Origin: Przewalskia tangutica
Taxonomy: Eukaryota; Streptophyta; Magnoliopsida; Solanales; Solanaceae
Direction of reading: 5' to 3'
Assembly (NCBI GenBank): GCA_029844215.1
Contig: CM056726.1
Coordinates: 38,123,001-38,187,000 of the forward strand
DNA length: 64,000 bases
Shown here piece by piece: positions 1 through 10,749 of this stretch. A model generated the notes under the pieces. It was not told the origin of the DNA. It saw nothing but the letters and a program-made list of their open reading frames with translations, and searched no databases. Both the position numbers and the translations under genes were made by a program. Each line of letters starts with the position of its first letter. The stretch's first letter is position 1.

Positions 1-100
1 TTTCATTATCTCATGTTGTGGTTTTATGTTCCGATTACTCGATGTTGTGTCACTAGGGTGCCCGGTAAGGCACGATCCACGGCCCGGTTCGGTCGTGACA
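1..100 (+). mobile_element. 3' end of the 5' LTR of TR-GAG element 1
   Basis: These bases match the last 100 bases of the LTR that ends at 5894, and end with the same GTCGTGACA terminus followed by a primer-binding site. The rest of this LTR lies left of the window. All differences from the 3' LTR end are small indels or shuffles at CTG, CAG or CCGG sites (see findings). Paired with the 3' LTR at 2239-5894, this makes element 1 an LTR-interior-LTR element whose interior is only 2.1 kb. Confidence 0.85.
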
Positions 101-104
101 AAAG

Positions 105-115
105 TGGTATCGAGC
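105..115 (+). other. Primer-binding site, degenerate (initiator tRNA-Met type)
   Basis: TGGTATCGAGC begins four bases after the LTR end. The sister copy at 36082 reads TGGTATCAGAGC, the usual 12-base complement of the plant initiator tRNA-Met 3' end, so this copy lacks one base of the CAG. Confidence 0.75.
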
Positions 116-300
116 GATTAATCCTCGGAAAGTGTCTACAGACCGTATCGATAGAGTCTTGATTATCGGTGTGTTGTGCACCAATAATCGTGAGGCTATA
201 GGATATTTAGGATTGGTTTCTATTCTTCTCACTCTGAGATCGTGCCTTAGAGTGTGTTGTAAGTTGGACCCTCCGACGAAATTCATTCCACTTATCGTTA

Positions 301-660
301 TGCCTCCGCGTAGGCAACCCGCCCGGAGGCGAAGCGGCCGAGAGGCGGAGTTGAGTTGAGAAGGTTGCGAGGCACAGGCCCAATCATTACCTAGGGTAGT
401 GCTTCATTCGGGATTTCTGCGACGTCACTAGCCCCAGTGAGTTTAGCACGATGGCGGCGATTCTCTGCGTCACGATATTTGAACCCTTCCACGGCCAGAA
501 CAGTGAATATAGATTGCAAGAGCGACCATTACTAGCTATAGATTTGGCTACGGAGATTATACCGATGTACCACGAGTCTTGATGACTACCTAAGAGGTTG
601 TGCAAGAGTAATTCTTGATTGGGCTTGAGCATGGCACGTATGCGGGCTTATGTACAGCAG
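301..660 (+). pseudogene. gag start, degenerate (Del/Tekay-like)
   Basis: The frame opens MPPRRQPARRRSGREAELS and stops at 357. A basic MPPRR-type start 200 bases after the primer-binding site is typical of Del/Tekay gag proteins. Downstream bases still align with the sister copies (for example 395-640 against 36380-36620) but are shifted in frame many times. No capsid domain or zinc knuckle can be read here. It is a relic, not an expressed gene. Confidence 0.55.
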
Positions 661-2009
661 TCGAAAAACGTAGATTGTGGGTTAACCAAGGGCGGCGAAG
701 AGGGCGAGCGTGAGTCGCGGTAACTTTCAAGGTGAGTATACCTTAAGTGCTATGTTACGATAGCGATTGTGTTAGTTGTGATTAGAAATCATGGTGGGTT
801 AACCGGTAAGATTTTGGAGGATAGAGAAAGTGTGAGCCTTAGAGCTTTATACGCAAAGACCTTAGAGGTAAGGCCATCTCTGTAGAGCGTATGTTTATGT
901 TTGACCACTTATCGGAGTGCATAGTGCGTGGTGTGTTTGGGATAAGTCCCATGTAGTATGAAATGAAAGAGGGTAGTTGAGCTAAGAAGACCGCTAGGTT
1001 TTCGTAACGTGTTTAGTAAGATTGTTCCTTCGGAGATGGTATTTTGCGCCTTGGGTCGGGTTGAGGCTACGTGCGGGTCAACCCGCGGTAGGTTTGGTGG
1101 TGGGGTCGGTTGTGGTGGTCCTCTTTGTGTTAGGTCATGAGGGTGTTAGGCCCGTATTTAGTTAGCCAGTGCAAGTTCGTGGATGCGTTCGACCGGTGGT
1201 CGGGCGATGAAGCGACTATCGTGTTCTTGGTCGTGTCGTTCCTCGGCGGTGTTGATGTTATCTGAAAAGGTTGTGAGGTTGCAGGTGCCTACCTTCACCT
1301 TATGACAGATGGAGCCAGTGGTACTACTGTTTCTCTTCTAGGAGTTTGTACGAGCGGGGCTAGGAACTCAGTGAGTCTCGTATCGCATTCGCCTCGGGCG
1401 GTGTTTTGATTTGAGGTAGGCTGTGAGGATCGTTGTCTCGGTTGAAGTGTTTAAGCTACCATGTCGGTGTTCGGATGTCGTCTTGTAGCGCGCCTTAGAA
1501 GCGAAATGCAAGTTGCGGTCGATTGGTTCGATGTTGGCGGGGTTGAATAGTTGGTTCAGCTTGTTCCGGTATGTGGATAGTGAAGCTTGTCTAGAAGAAG
1601 TTCGCGGCTCGGAGGAATCGTCGCGGATAATCGGCGACGACGCAGAGTTCAGTGGGCGGTCGGTCTTCTTGAAAGTACCACCGGGACAGGTGTGACGAGT
1701 TTTGGAAGCGAAGGAACTTAGCCCGAGTTACTTTGGGCCTTTGTGAGTTCATGTGAAGAATAGGCCGGGTTGCCTATATGTTAGCATTTGCCGTCCGACT
1801 TAGGAGGAAGGGCGTCCGGTCTTCGTATTGTTATGATCGGGAAAGTATCGGAGATCCGTCAGTGTTCCCGATTAATGATGACCACGTTAGAGATAGTAAC
1901 CGAGTTTTGGAAACGGCCGTATCGTAATGTGGTAAGAGTTCGAGTGTCGAGATCCTCCGATCATGGCGACCGGTACCATTTGTTGGGTCGTCGGGCAAGG
2001 CTCGCGACA

Positions 2010-2026
2010 GTGACAAAAGTGGTATC
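2010..2026 (+). other. Second primer-binding-site-like sequence, near the 3' end of the interior
   Basis: GTGACAAAAGTGGTATC repeats the LTR-end plus primer-binding-site junction found at 94-111, but here lies about 230 bases upstream of the 3' LTR. The same sequence is in the corresponding place in the other copies (40710-40727, 41756-41772, 46743-46759). Confidence 0.6.
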
Positions 2027-2225
2027 GATGACTAAGGAAGTATATTTTGACCCGGGAAGAGGTATTTGTGGTGATGTAGAGGTGTTTCCTCGTGGACTTA
2101 GATGTAAGTTTTGCGGTGTTTCCATGGCCAGCTGTGGCAGGATTGTTTCGTAAGTATAGTAGTGAAGACTATACTGTCACGTGTTCGTTTGAGACTTAGA
2201 AGGAACATTCGGGACGAATGTTTCT

Positions 2226-2238
2226 AAGGGGGGAAGAA
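2226..2238 (+). other. Polypurine tract of element 1
   Basis: A purine run (AAGGGGGGAAGAA) abuts the TGTTATACC start of the 3' LTR, the expected priming site for plus-strand DNA synthesis. Confidence 0.8.
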
Positions 2239-5200
2239 TGTTATACCTGTAGTTCCGTGGTATGTATGCGAGGGCGTGCGTGCGAGAATACACGGCAAAT
2301 ATTGGAAAGGAAGAAAGGCGATTTTTCCACGGAAAAGTTTCGGTTTTGTGAAGGAAAAGGTTCGTTTATGGGAATTGGATTCCCAGTTTGGTATTCGGAC
2401 TTCCTGGAATATTAGAGAATTATGGAATTTTATTTTTGAAAATGGTCACGTGGGGCCCACGGAGAAATTCTGATTTTGTAGGGCCGCTTTGATTTTGAGA
2501 TTTTGGCCGTTTGGATATTTTCAAGACGAAATATTTTGGACAAATCGGGGCGACACGTGTCACCCCACGTGGCACCTTTGGGCCGAAATATGTTTGTCAA
2601 CACCGGTTAAGTCATTTTTCGATGAAACGTTTTCCACGACTTTCGTAGGGAATTTCCGCTATGTCATTTAGTATTTTTGCGGATTTTTCCGAGAGGCGAA
2701 CATTTTGGACCAACGAGAGCGGCACTTGGCACCTCTCATTGGTGGGCAAAGTGGGCGCATGGGCGATTGGGAAGGCAAGTGGGAGATATTTTTGGTAGAT
2801 ATTTTGTGTGCAAGTTGGCTAGGTACACATGGGTGAATCTTGGCCCTACACTTGCCTAACACTTGGTGTAATCTTGGCCATTGGTTGGCTTTCACTTGAC
2901 CTATAAATACCACTCCCTTGGAAGACTAATTCATTCACAATTTGCCTAAGTCTTGAAAGCTTCTTCCTTCCCCAGTGTGGTGTCTTGGCGAGAGCCCTCC
3001 CTCCCCTTGGCCGAGAGTCCCCACAGTGGGGTAGTAGAGGTAGACACCCCCTCCTTGGAGGTGCTAGCCGTGGGTACCCCACTGCTAGTTGCTTTCGTAT
3101 AATACCCCCTTTGTGGTATAGAAATACTCTCCAAGTATTGTTATAATGCCCAATTTACCTTAGCCTTATACCTTGTTGTATTCTAAGGTTATACCTTTAC
3201 GAAAAGCCCAGAAATACTATTATACTTCCCGTCAGTCACAAAACCGACACCCTAGGAAAATCTCCATAGTCCGTTGGAGTATTGTGTAGAAGTTGGTTAG
3301 AACTTCTAAGGGTGGTTTAGAGCGGGTTGGAGCGCTCGGAGTTGGAGCTAAACGATTGCCCAGGATCGACTTTATACTTGGATAATTATGGGCTTATCGA
3401 GGTAATTATCTTGTCCCCCTATTGTAATTGGATATTACATGTTGTAGGAGTATATAGTTGAAGTATACTCTATATAATCTTTGTAATTACATAGGTGTAT
3501 ACAGATGACTTGTGTAGAAATGCAGTGGAGTAGAATTGTGCAGTTAGGGTTAGATGTATAACCCATGGTTGGCTTGGTAGCCTCGTTAGAGGAGGAGATT
3601 TCTGTTGCGGGGAAGTCTTTGCGAATTTTACGTAGAAGTTCTACGATGAGATCTAGATGTTAATAAGCGCCTTGTGGCCTTATAGGTGGAAGTACTACGT
3701 GTGGCGCGTTACTTGGCTTAGGAGTAGCCGACGGCGAGGTACTCGGAGCATTTTGCTATTAGTCGATAATCGTCGCGAGGTATGTGAACCTCTTCCTATC
3801 TCTCTAGCATGATATGTGTGAACTATGTAGTACGGTGAGCGTCATGTGCTAAATGTGTTTGAATGGTTTAAAACATAAAGTGTTATAACGGCTTTATGGG
3901 AAGTTGGTTATATGACTTTATGTTAGTAAGAAAATACATGTGGTTTTTAAGAGGTAATCGATTTGAACTATAATCGGCTTGTTATATGATAAGAAAGAAC
4001 TTGAAGTATTTTCAAAAGATTTTGAATCATTTTGAAAGGAGAAGTAATACTTGGTGTTTGAAAACTTAAGAGTTATACTAGCTTTATGGGAAGTTAGGTA
4101 TAACGGCTTAAGAATGCTTTACTGATTTCGGAAATCAGAATGTGTATCGACAAACCACTGCAGCGTTAATAAAAGGAAATGTTTTGAATAATTAAGTATT
4201 ATGAAAACCAGTAGAAACTTCCATCTGCATAGAAGCTAAGATGAGACAAAATGATATTTCCTAGATCATGGCTGCTGTAATAAGATTGTTATAAACAAGA
4301 ATATCCTACTCACACATAAGGCTTATGTTTCTCAGATTGTTTAAAAGAGAATTATATTCTTAAATGAATAAGACTATGAACTACGGAACCTTTCTAAAAT
4401 AAGAAAACGTGAACATTTGAAATTAGGCAAACTTGGACGTTTGGAAAATAATGTTGTTACTTGATTTTACAAAGGTAAGAGTTTTGGGTTTCTTAAAAAG
4501 GACAGTCACTCTATTTTATACTACGGGTATTGTGTGACTTATGTGAAAGAAACAGATCTTTTTTTAAAATTTTAATGTGTGAAGTACTTTGGGGATAGAT
4601 ACCCGAACTTGTTAGTAGAAAGTACCTTGTGTGAATAACTTGATTGTATTGGTTTGTGATAGCCTTGTAATACTTTCTTGTTGCCTTGATAAGTAAACGT
4701 GTTAGGATGCTACGTGTGTTAGTATCTTGTGATGTTTGTGTAAGGGGGTTTCCCTTGATTGTGCTTATTAACTATCAGTCGTTATGATAGTATTGTGGCA
4801 TTCATCTCTTGAGATGATTAGGGGTTAAGCGCCTCCGTCGCGGGGTAGACTCGGTGATGCAGGACCATGATTCGAGAATACCTCATGCGGGTCACGGGGC
4901 CTATCGAGCTACGAGTTCGTGTTAGTGTCGTCCTTTATGGGCATGCGGTCGCGTGGCGTGCGGATGCGAAGTCGGGGCGATGCGGGAGTAGCTACCTCGA
5001 TGCGGGAATACCTCATGCGGGCCGATGAGATTGGCCTATGCGGGCTGCGGGAAGTTCGGGACTAGACGCGCGCATTAGATCTGCGGGCAAGTGGCGGCTT
5101 TGATCATGTGGCGGTGCAGATGAATCTTATGATCTGATTTATGACCTTGTTGGTGCGTAGGTGTTAGTAGTCGGCTAGGCCTTCGTGCATGCAGCTTTAT

Positions 5201-5894
5201 TAGGACACAGTGGGACACCGTGTTCATATGTATTCCTTGGTGCTTGTATATCATAAAGCTGGCGGTGAGGAAGGTATTCCACGAGCACGATTGATGTTGT
5301 GGGCGTGAGACCCATTGTTAAATTGAGTGATGACTTGAGGTGTGAGTCCACGACTTGACATGGCTTATTTATGGTGATCGTAGTTTGGTTATCATACATG
5401 TCTCTGCTTTGTATAGACTACTATGATTTCATTTCTGATTTATCTTTAGTTTCACATACTCTGCACTGTTGTTACGACCTCGCTTGAGTGCGTTCATCTG
5501 CGCGAGTTGAGGTACATCGATCGTTGATCCTAGCTCGTGGTCACAATTCAGCGTTTGGGAAGCTCCGTTTCTCCGAGGCTTATCGGTGATGCAGTCCACC
5601 GTCGTAGTAAGTGTTTACATTCGGGGTTTGGCGGGGCCCGCCATCGCGTTGTGTCGTATCATTCTTAAGTGCAGTAATCTTGTTGTGGCGGGGTTGGTAA
5701 AAAGGATTAAACATTCATTTGTAAAAGAGTTGATGGTTATATATATGCCGAAAGGCAAGTTTTCACAGATTATTGTTTTATATATTTCTGTTATCTCATG
5801 TTGTGGTTTTATGTTCCGCTGATTACTCTGATGTTGTGTCACTAGGGTGCCCGGGGTAAGGCACCAGTCACGGGCCCGGGTTCGGGTCGTGACA
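2239..5894 (+). mobile_element. 3' LTR of TR-GAG element 1, 3.66 kb
   Basis: Starts TGTTATACC after the polypurine tract and ends GTCGTGACA, the same ends as the LTRs at 32616-36077, 42822-46476 and 47048-50499. A TATAAATA box at 2902-2909 probably marks the U3/R promoter; no other core element was assigned. It contains no gene. Its first 700 bases resemble the minus-strand LTRs at 38176-40509 and 42822-46476 rather than the LTR pair at 32616/47048, so two LTR subfamilies are present. It interrupts another LTR whose sequence resumes at 5895; the 3' target duplication would be TATAC (5895-5899), but the left copy is outside the window. Confidence 0.85.
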
Positions 5895-8808
5895 TATACG
5901 AATTATGATATTGAGAATACGAAGTCTTATAGAATTTTCGGGAATTAAAAGAAGTGGGGTCCAAGATTTAATTAGTGCTTAAGAGATTAAATTAAGAAGA
6001 CAAATTGGGACCAAAGTGTAACATTTAAGGGGCCAAATTGTTATTTTAACTTTTCAGATTTTAGTCTTTAAACCATAAGGAAGACTTTACAATTTCTCAA
6101 TCCCTATTCCATTTTCAAACTCCATCTTCTTCTCCTATCCCCTCTCTCCCATATACCCCAGATGAGACCCCATTACCATAGCAAAAACTTAAGGTTTTTA
6201 TCTCCTTTTCATGACTACATTATTCACCAAAAGTTTGAAGCCAAAACAGCATCCAAACAGTGGCTAAATCGGGCCACTGCTAGCCGATTTTAGGAGCCAA
6301 GAATTTCAGTTTTTTTTTACATATTTGTGGAAGCAAAATGTGTAAGGATGATGGTTTAATATTGTAGAACACATGCATGTCGATTTGGAGTTGTAGAAGT
6401 GACAAAATTGGACAAGAATTTGATGAAAGTTGGTACAAAAATCGGGATTTTGGGCAGAATTTTAGTCAACTTTGAAGGGATGTATCTCCTCGTACATTAG
6501 GAGTTTTTGGATGTTTCAAAATCCTAAAATGACGTTCGTCGAGTCTAGTTTCCAACGCAATAAATCTCTCGTCTATAAGACACATGATTAGAGAGTTATG
6601 GGCGTTACAATTTCAGCTGACGAAGGAGTGGCTAAAAATCGGGACTGTTTTGGGGATTAAGTTAAGGTATGAAAATTCTTCTTTCTATGCTATAATTGAA
6701 GTTGCATATTTTTGTAGTTGAAGTAATGGACTTGTGTTAGGAAGAAATCTTGAATTTAGACATTGCATGTGAATAATTTGAATGTTGTAGCCGATATTAG
6801 GACTAATGTTACTAATCTTGGAATTGTCGTATTCGATTATTGTGTTGTGAAGTTCGGCGCTACTTGGCATGTTAATATTGGAAGAGACTCTTGGCATATA
6901 AGTTATAATTGTTCATAAAGAATTATTGGAACAAGATTGGACTTTAAGGAATTAAGAAAAGGATTGGTTTTGTAAATATTGGCCAAAGACTTGTTTGGAA
7001 TTTTTGGATATTATCGCGTCAAGTTAGGGGCTGATTTCGTGAAGTTTAAATGTTGGGAATTTGACAATAAACGTATATAAGTTATGGTAATTACTAATAC
7101 ATGTCTTAAATAAAGTAAAGTGTAAAAAGGGTGTTATGTTACAAATTATAGAACTTGGTTATTGTTGTTCTCATTACAGTTGATGGATTATTTTAAGATT
7201 GTTCTAATATGGACTAAGGACTGAATTAATATGAGAAATAGGTGTAGTAATAACCTGGTTCGTTGTAGTTGTGATATCGCTTAAAAATAAAAGAGAAGGA
7301 ATATGTTATGATGACATAAATAGAATATCTGAGATTATTGTGGTTATATGTTTGAGTTATGACTTGATGTTGGTATTGCTCACTTGGTTTGAAATTTGTG
7401 GATGTACATAGAAAACAGGGGAAGTGCTGCCCAAATTTCTGTAAAATAGGAAGTCGTCATTCAATTTAACTTACGTTAGGAATCATAGAGTTGACAGGCC
7501 TAATGTTATTATTATAGGTTGGAGTATTAGACGAGGCATATTCTAGTAGTGAGTTGGTTAGCTCGACTATAAGGTATGTAAGCATATTCTTCCTTCTTTT
7601 GGCATGATTTTGTGAATTATTACCTCTTTCATTTGGCATGTATCTTATACAAAGTGAATGTACGGCGGACGTACATGATCTCTTCACAGTCTAATTCTTA
7701 GTATTATGAGTTACGAGAAGTACATGTGACTTTCTAGTAAGAAGTTCAATTAATGATTTTATTGAGAGTCAAGAGATAATTTAAAATTGCATATAGTTGC
7801 TCATGATATCCACTCGTGCAAAGTATTACCATTCCACTTCACCGCGTCCCGGGCCGGGCAGATTCGTGCACATATATCAGGATGATTCACCGCATCCCTC
7901 ACTAGAGGGTCGGGCAGTTTATGTATACATATATGATGATTCCACGGATATGCATCCGTGATGCGGGTACAGATACCCAGGACAGTATATTTCACCGCGT
8001 CCCTCACCAAAGGGTCGGACAGTTTATTCATTTACTTATATCTGATGATTATATGGTTAAACATTCATGATTACTTGTATGACTCTCATTCTCTTATAAC
8101 ACAGTTGACTCTCTACTTTACATGACACGGTTATGATCTTATTTACAGTATTTCATATTTACATACTCAGTACATTATTTTGTACTAACCCCCCTCTCCT
8201 CACGGGGCTGCGTTCATGCCCGCAGGTACAAGTGATCGGTTAGATGACCCTCCAGTTTAGGAAATCTACCCGCTGCTAAGGAGCTCTCTTGTTCCGGAGC
8301 CAGTTATTATGGCACAGACATCTACATTCCAGACTTATGTATATTTTGGGTACGACGGGGCCCTGTCCCGTCATATGTCAGTTTTGTACTCTTAGATGTC
8401 TGTAGACAGTTGTGGGTGATAGATGTGTTTTGGACTTGTGTAGAACGTTTATGCGGTTGAGCTAGCCGTATTGTTGCACTTGTTTGGGATGTTCCCGTAT
8501 ATAGTGGCAGCCTTGCCGGCTTACATATTTTGATTGTTCCTTTGTTTATATAATGTTATTTGGTGGAAGCCTAGTCGGCTAGCCTGTTGTGATTGTTGGT
8601 TAGTTGTGTAAGACAGCTTTGTCGGCTCGCCTATTTTGGGTATATGTTATAGATGCAGCGTTGTGCTGCCGAATTTTCTATTACCCTTAAGTGTCAGTTG
8701 TTTACGTGACAGGTTAGTGTAATGACGTCCAATTAGGGCGTCGAGTCGCGGCCCGTCGAGTCGCGGCCCGTCGGGTCGGGTCTCATCTGATCGGGTCGGG
8801 TCGTGATA
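5895..8808 (+). mobile_element. Right part of an LTR, same family as the solo LTR at 52956-56318
   Basis: The sequence is similar, in opposite orientation, to the solo LTR at 52956-56318 (compare the ATTTTCGGGAATTAAA region near 5933 with its complement near 56060). It ends with GGGTCGTGATA, a one-base variant of the GTCGTGACA end. Its left part is cut off by TR-GAG element 1 and lies outside the window. No primer-binding site follows, so it is a solo LTR or a 3' LTR. Short ORFs in it do not resemble proteins. It is inserted in an Athila reverse transcriptase that resumes at 8810. Confidence 0.7.
7825..8030 (+). repeat. Low-copy tandem module inside the LTR
   Basis: A module with CACCGCGTCCC...AGGGTCGG...CAGTTTAT occurs two to three times at roughly 60-120 base spacing. 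It is related to the complement of the 49-bp unit expanded in the solo LTR at 53705-54105. Confidence 0.5.
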
Positions 8809-8809
8809 G

Positions 8810-9718
8810 ATGCCTTTCGGTCTTTTCAATGCTCCTGCCATCTTCCAACGTTGTATGATTGAAATTTTTTATGATCTAGTAGAAGATGTTATGGTGGTAT
8901 TCATGGATAAATTCTCTGTGGTTGGGGAGTCTTTTGAAGCTTGCTTAGAGAATCTCTCCATAGTATTGAAAAAATGTGAAGAGACTAATTTGGTATTGAA
9001 TTGGGAGAAGTGTCAGTTCATTGTCACAGAAGGTATAGTTCTTGATCACAAAATCTCCAAAGATGGTATTGAAGTAGAAAAGGCCAAAATTGAAGTGATA
9101 GCCAATTTGCATCTTTTAACAACCTTAAAGGGTATTCGAAGTTTCTTGGGGCATGCAGAGTTCTATAGAAGGTTCATCAAGGATTTTCCAAATATCACTA
9201 GCCTGATGTGCAAGCTCCTAGAAAAAGATGTAAAATTTGAGTTCAATGAAGTATGTCTCAAGGCTTTTGAGGATTTGAAAGAGAAGTTGGTTTTGACTCT
9301 AATTATTGTGACTCCAAATTGGGATATTTCATTTGAATTAATATGTGATGCTAGTGGAGTAGCTATTGGAGCTATGTTGGGCCAAATACATGGGAAAATC
9401 CTTCACCCAATCTACTATGCAAGTAGATCTCTCAATGAAGCTTAAAATAACTACACAGTGACGGAGTAAGAGTTGTTTTCCATTGTCTTTGCTTTTGAAT
9501 TTTTTTGGTCTTACCTATGGGGTTCTAAAGTGGTGGTGTATTCCGATCATGCAGCCCTCCGATACATTATGGCAAAGAAGGACGTGAATTCATACTTGAT
9601 TACGTAGGTACTCCTTCTACAAGAGTTTGACTTTGAGATCAAATATTGAAAATGTTGTGAGAACTAAGTAGCAGACCATTTGTCAAGGATTTACGTCCCA
9701 AATCAGTCTAGATGTAGT
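8810..9718 (+). pseudogene. Athila-type gypsy reverse transcriptase / RNase H fragment
   Basis: The open part (8810-9445, 211 residues) begins inside the RT palm with MPFGLFNAPAIFQRC and continues through NLVLNWEKC, RSFLGHAEFYRRFIKDF and the start of RNase H (FELICDASGVAIGAMLGQ, HPIYYASRSLNEA). After a stop at 9443 the same frame continues with NNYTVTE, SDHAALRY and VADHLSRI, interrupted by further stops, to about 9718. These are the conserved blocks of Athila polymerases. The catalytic FMDD block reads FMDK, so the second metal-binding aspartate is lost (residues 31-34 of the open part). The upstream protease and gag are missing on the left because an LTR is inserted there; the integrase expected on the right is replaced by a minus-strand element. 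It is a dead fragment. Confidence 0.9.
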
Positions 9719-10425
9719 CAGTATTTTATATCAGAACTTCACCATGAATTCATATCCTGTAAAATCTGAACTTGAAAGAATAATCTCAAAGCTTGAACCT
9801 TGAAACCTTAGAATGGGTTTATCTTAAAAACCCTAGGTTAAAAGTAGTGAATTTTGGTTAAGAATTGGTTATACTTGATTAGAATTGCATGGAAATACAT
9901 GTAAAGGACTTATCTTGGTGTAAGAGATGATTGGGAAGAGAGAGAATTCGTTCTAGAGTTTGAGAATATGAAAAATTGATTTTTAAAACAAAGCTGCATA
10001 TTTATATTGTTTATTGTCGGAATGATTTGACGGTCCATATTTATGGTTCGTTAATATTTTGACAGTCTCATTCTGGACCGTCAATATTTTGACGGTCCGT
10101 CGATAATTGTACGGTCCGTATAATCGGATCATACTATTTTTCTGCAATATTTCAGAGAGTTATGAAAGCTAAGGTTTTGAGACGGTTGAAATCAATGGGT
10201 TATAACATTTTATATGGTCCGTACATCTCACTTTATTCCATCAATTCCAAAAATTAAATTGATGGCTCAATTCGATGGTCCGTCAATATTTTGACAGTTC
10301 GTACAATCTGGGCGTAATTTGAATCTGCAGAACTGAAACTGGTTTTCCAACTTAAACTCCTTGTTTTGGTTTCTTGAATCCCTGAATCATAAACATGGCT
10401 TACAGTGGAGGTACGAGGTGTTACA
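9719..10425 (-). mobile_element. Truncated 3' LTR of a minus-strand Del/Tekay-like element
   Basis: From about 9771 this matches the last part of the LTR at 14481-16236 (compare the ACCTTGAAACCTTA block at 9797 and at 15812) and ends GGTGTTACA at 10425, followed inward by a purine-rich tract on the minus strand. About 1 kb expected at its left end is absent; about 50 bases at 9719-9770 match the same LTR in inverted orientation (near 15395-15440). It carries several copies of a GACGGTCC motif, including a near-perfect palindrome at 10075-10098. Confidence 0.75.
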
Positions 10426-10749
10426 ATATCTCCCATTGGGATCATTTATCCTCGAATGATGGGTTATAGTTTCACTTGGTCGATCTTACATGTCTTAAGG
10501 ATGTGGTTGCGTGAATTCTGGACTGAATGTTTACTGAACTAATAAATTACTAGACTAAATAAATAATGATTGAATGAATGTTGAACTTAATGAGTAAGTT
10601 GAATGAGTATTGAACTGACTGAATATTGAACAAACATGAATATCTAAGTACTGAACTGATATGAATATATGAGTATTGTGTTGACATGAGTATCTGAGTA
10701 CTAAGCTAACATGAATGTTATAATATGAGGTCTGAATAATAGAAATTTG

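Larger units (their letters stand above)
101..2238 (+). mobile_element. Interior of TR-GAG element 1 (gag remnant only)
   Basis: The interior runs from the primer-binding site to the polypurine tract and is far too short for a pol gene. A gag-like start is visible at 301; after about 660 no frame stays open. Compared with the sister interior at 36078-38175, about 0.4 kb that includes the CCHC zinc knuckle is missing near 700. The remainder (about 780-2200) is shared with the other two copies but is not recognisably coding. This fits the non-autonomous TR-GAG class of Del/Tekay-related elements; the class assignment is inference. Confidence 0.75.
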
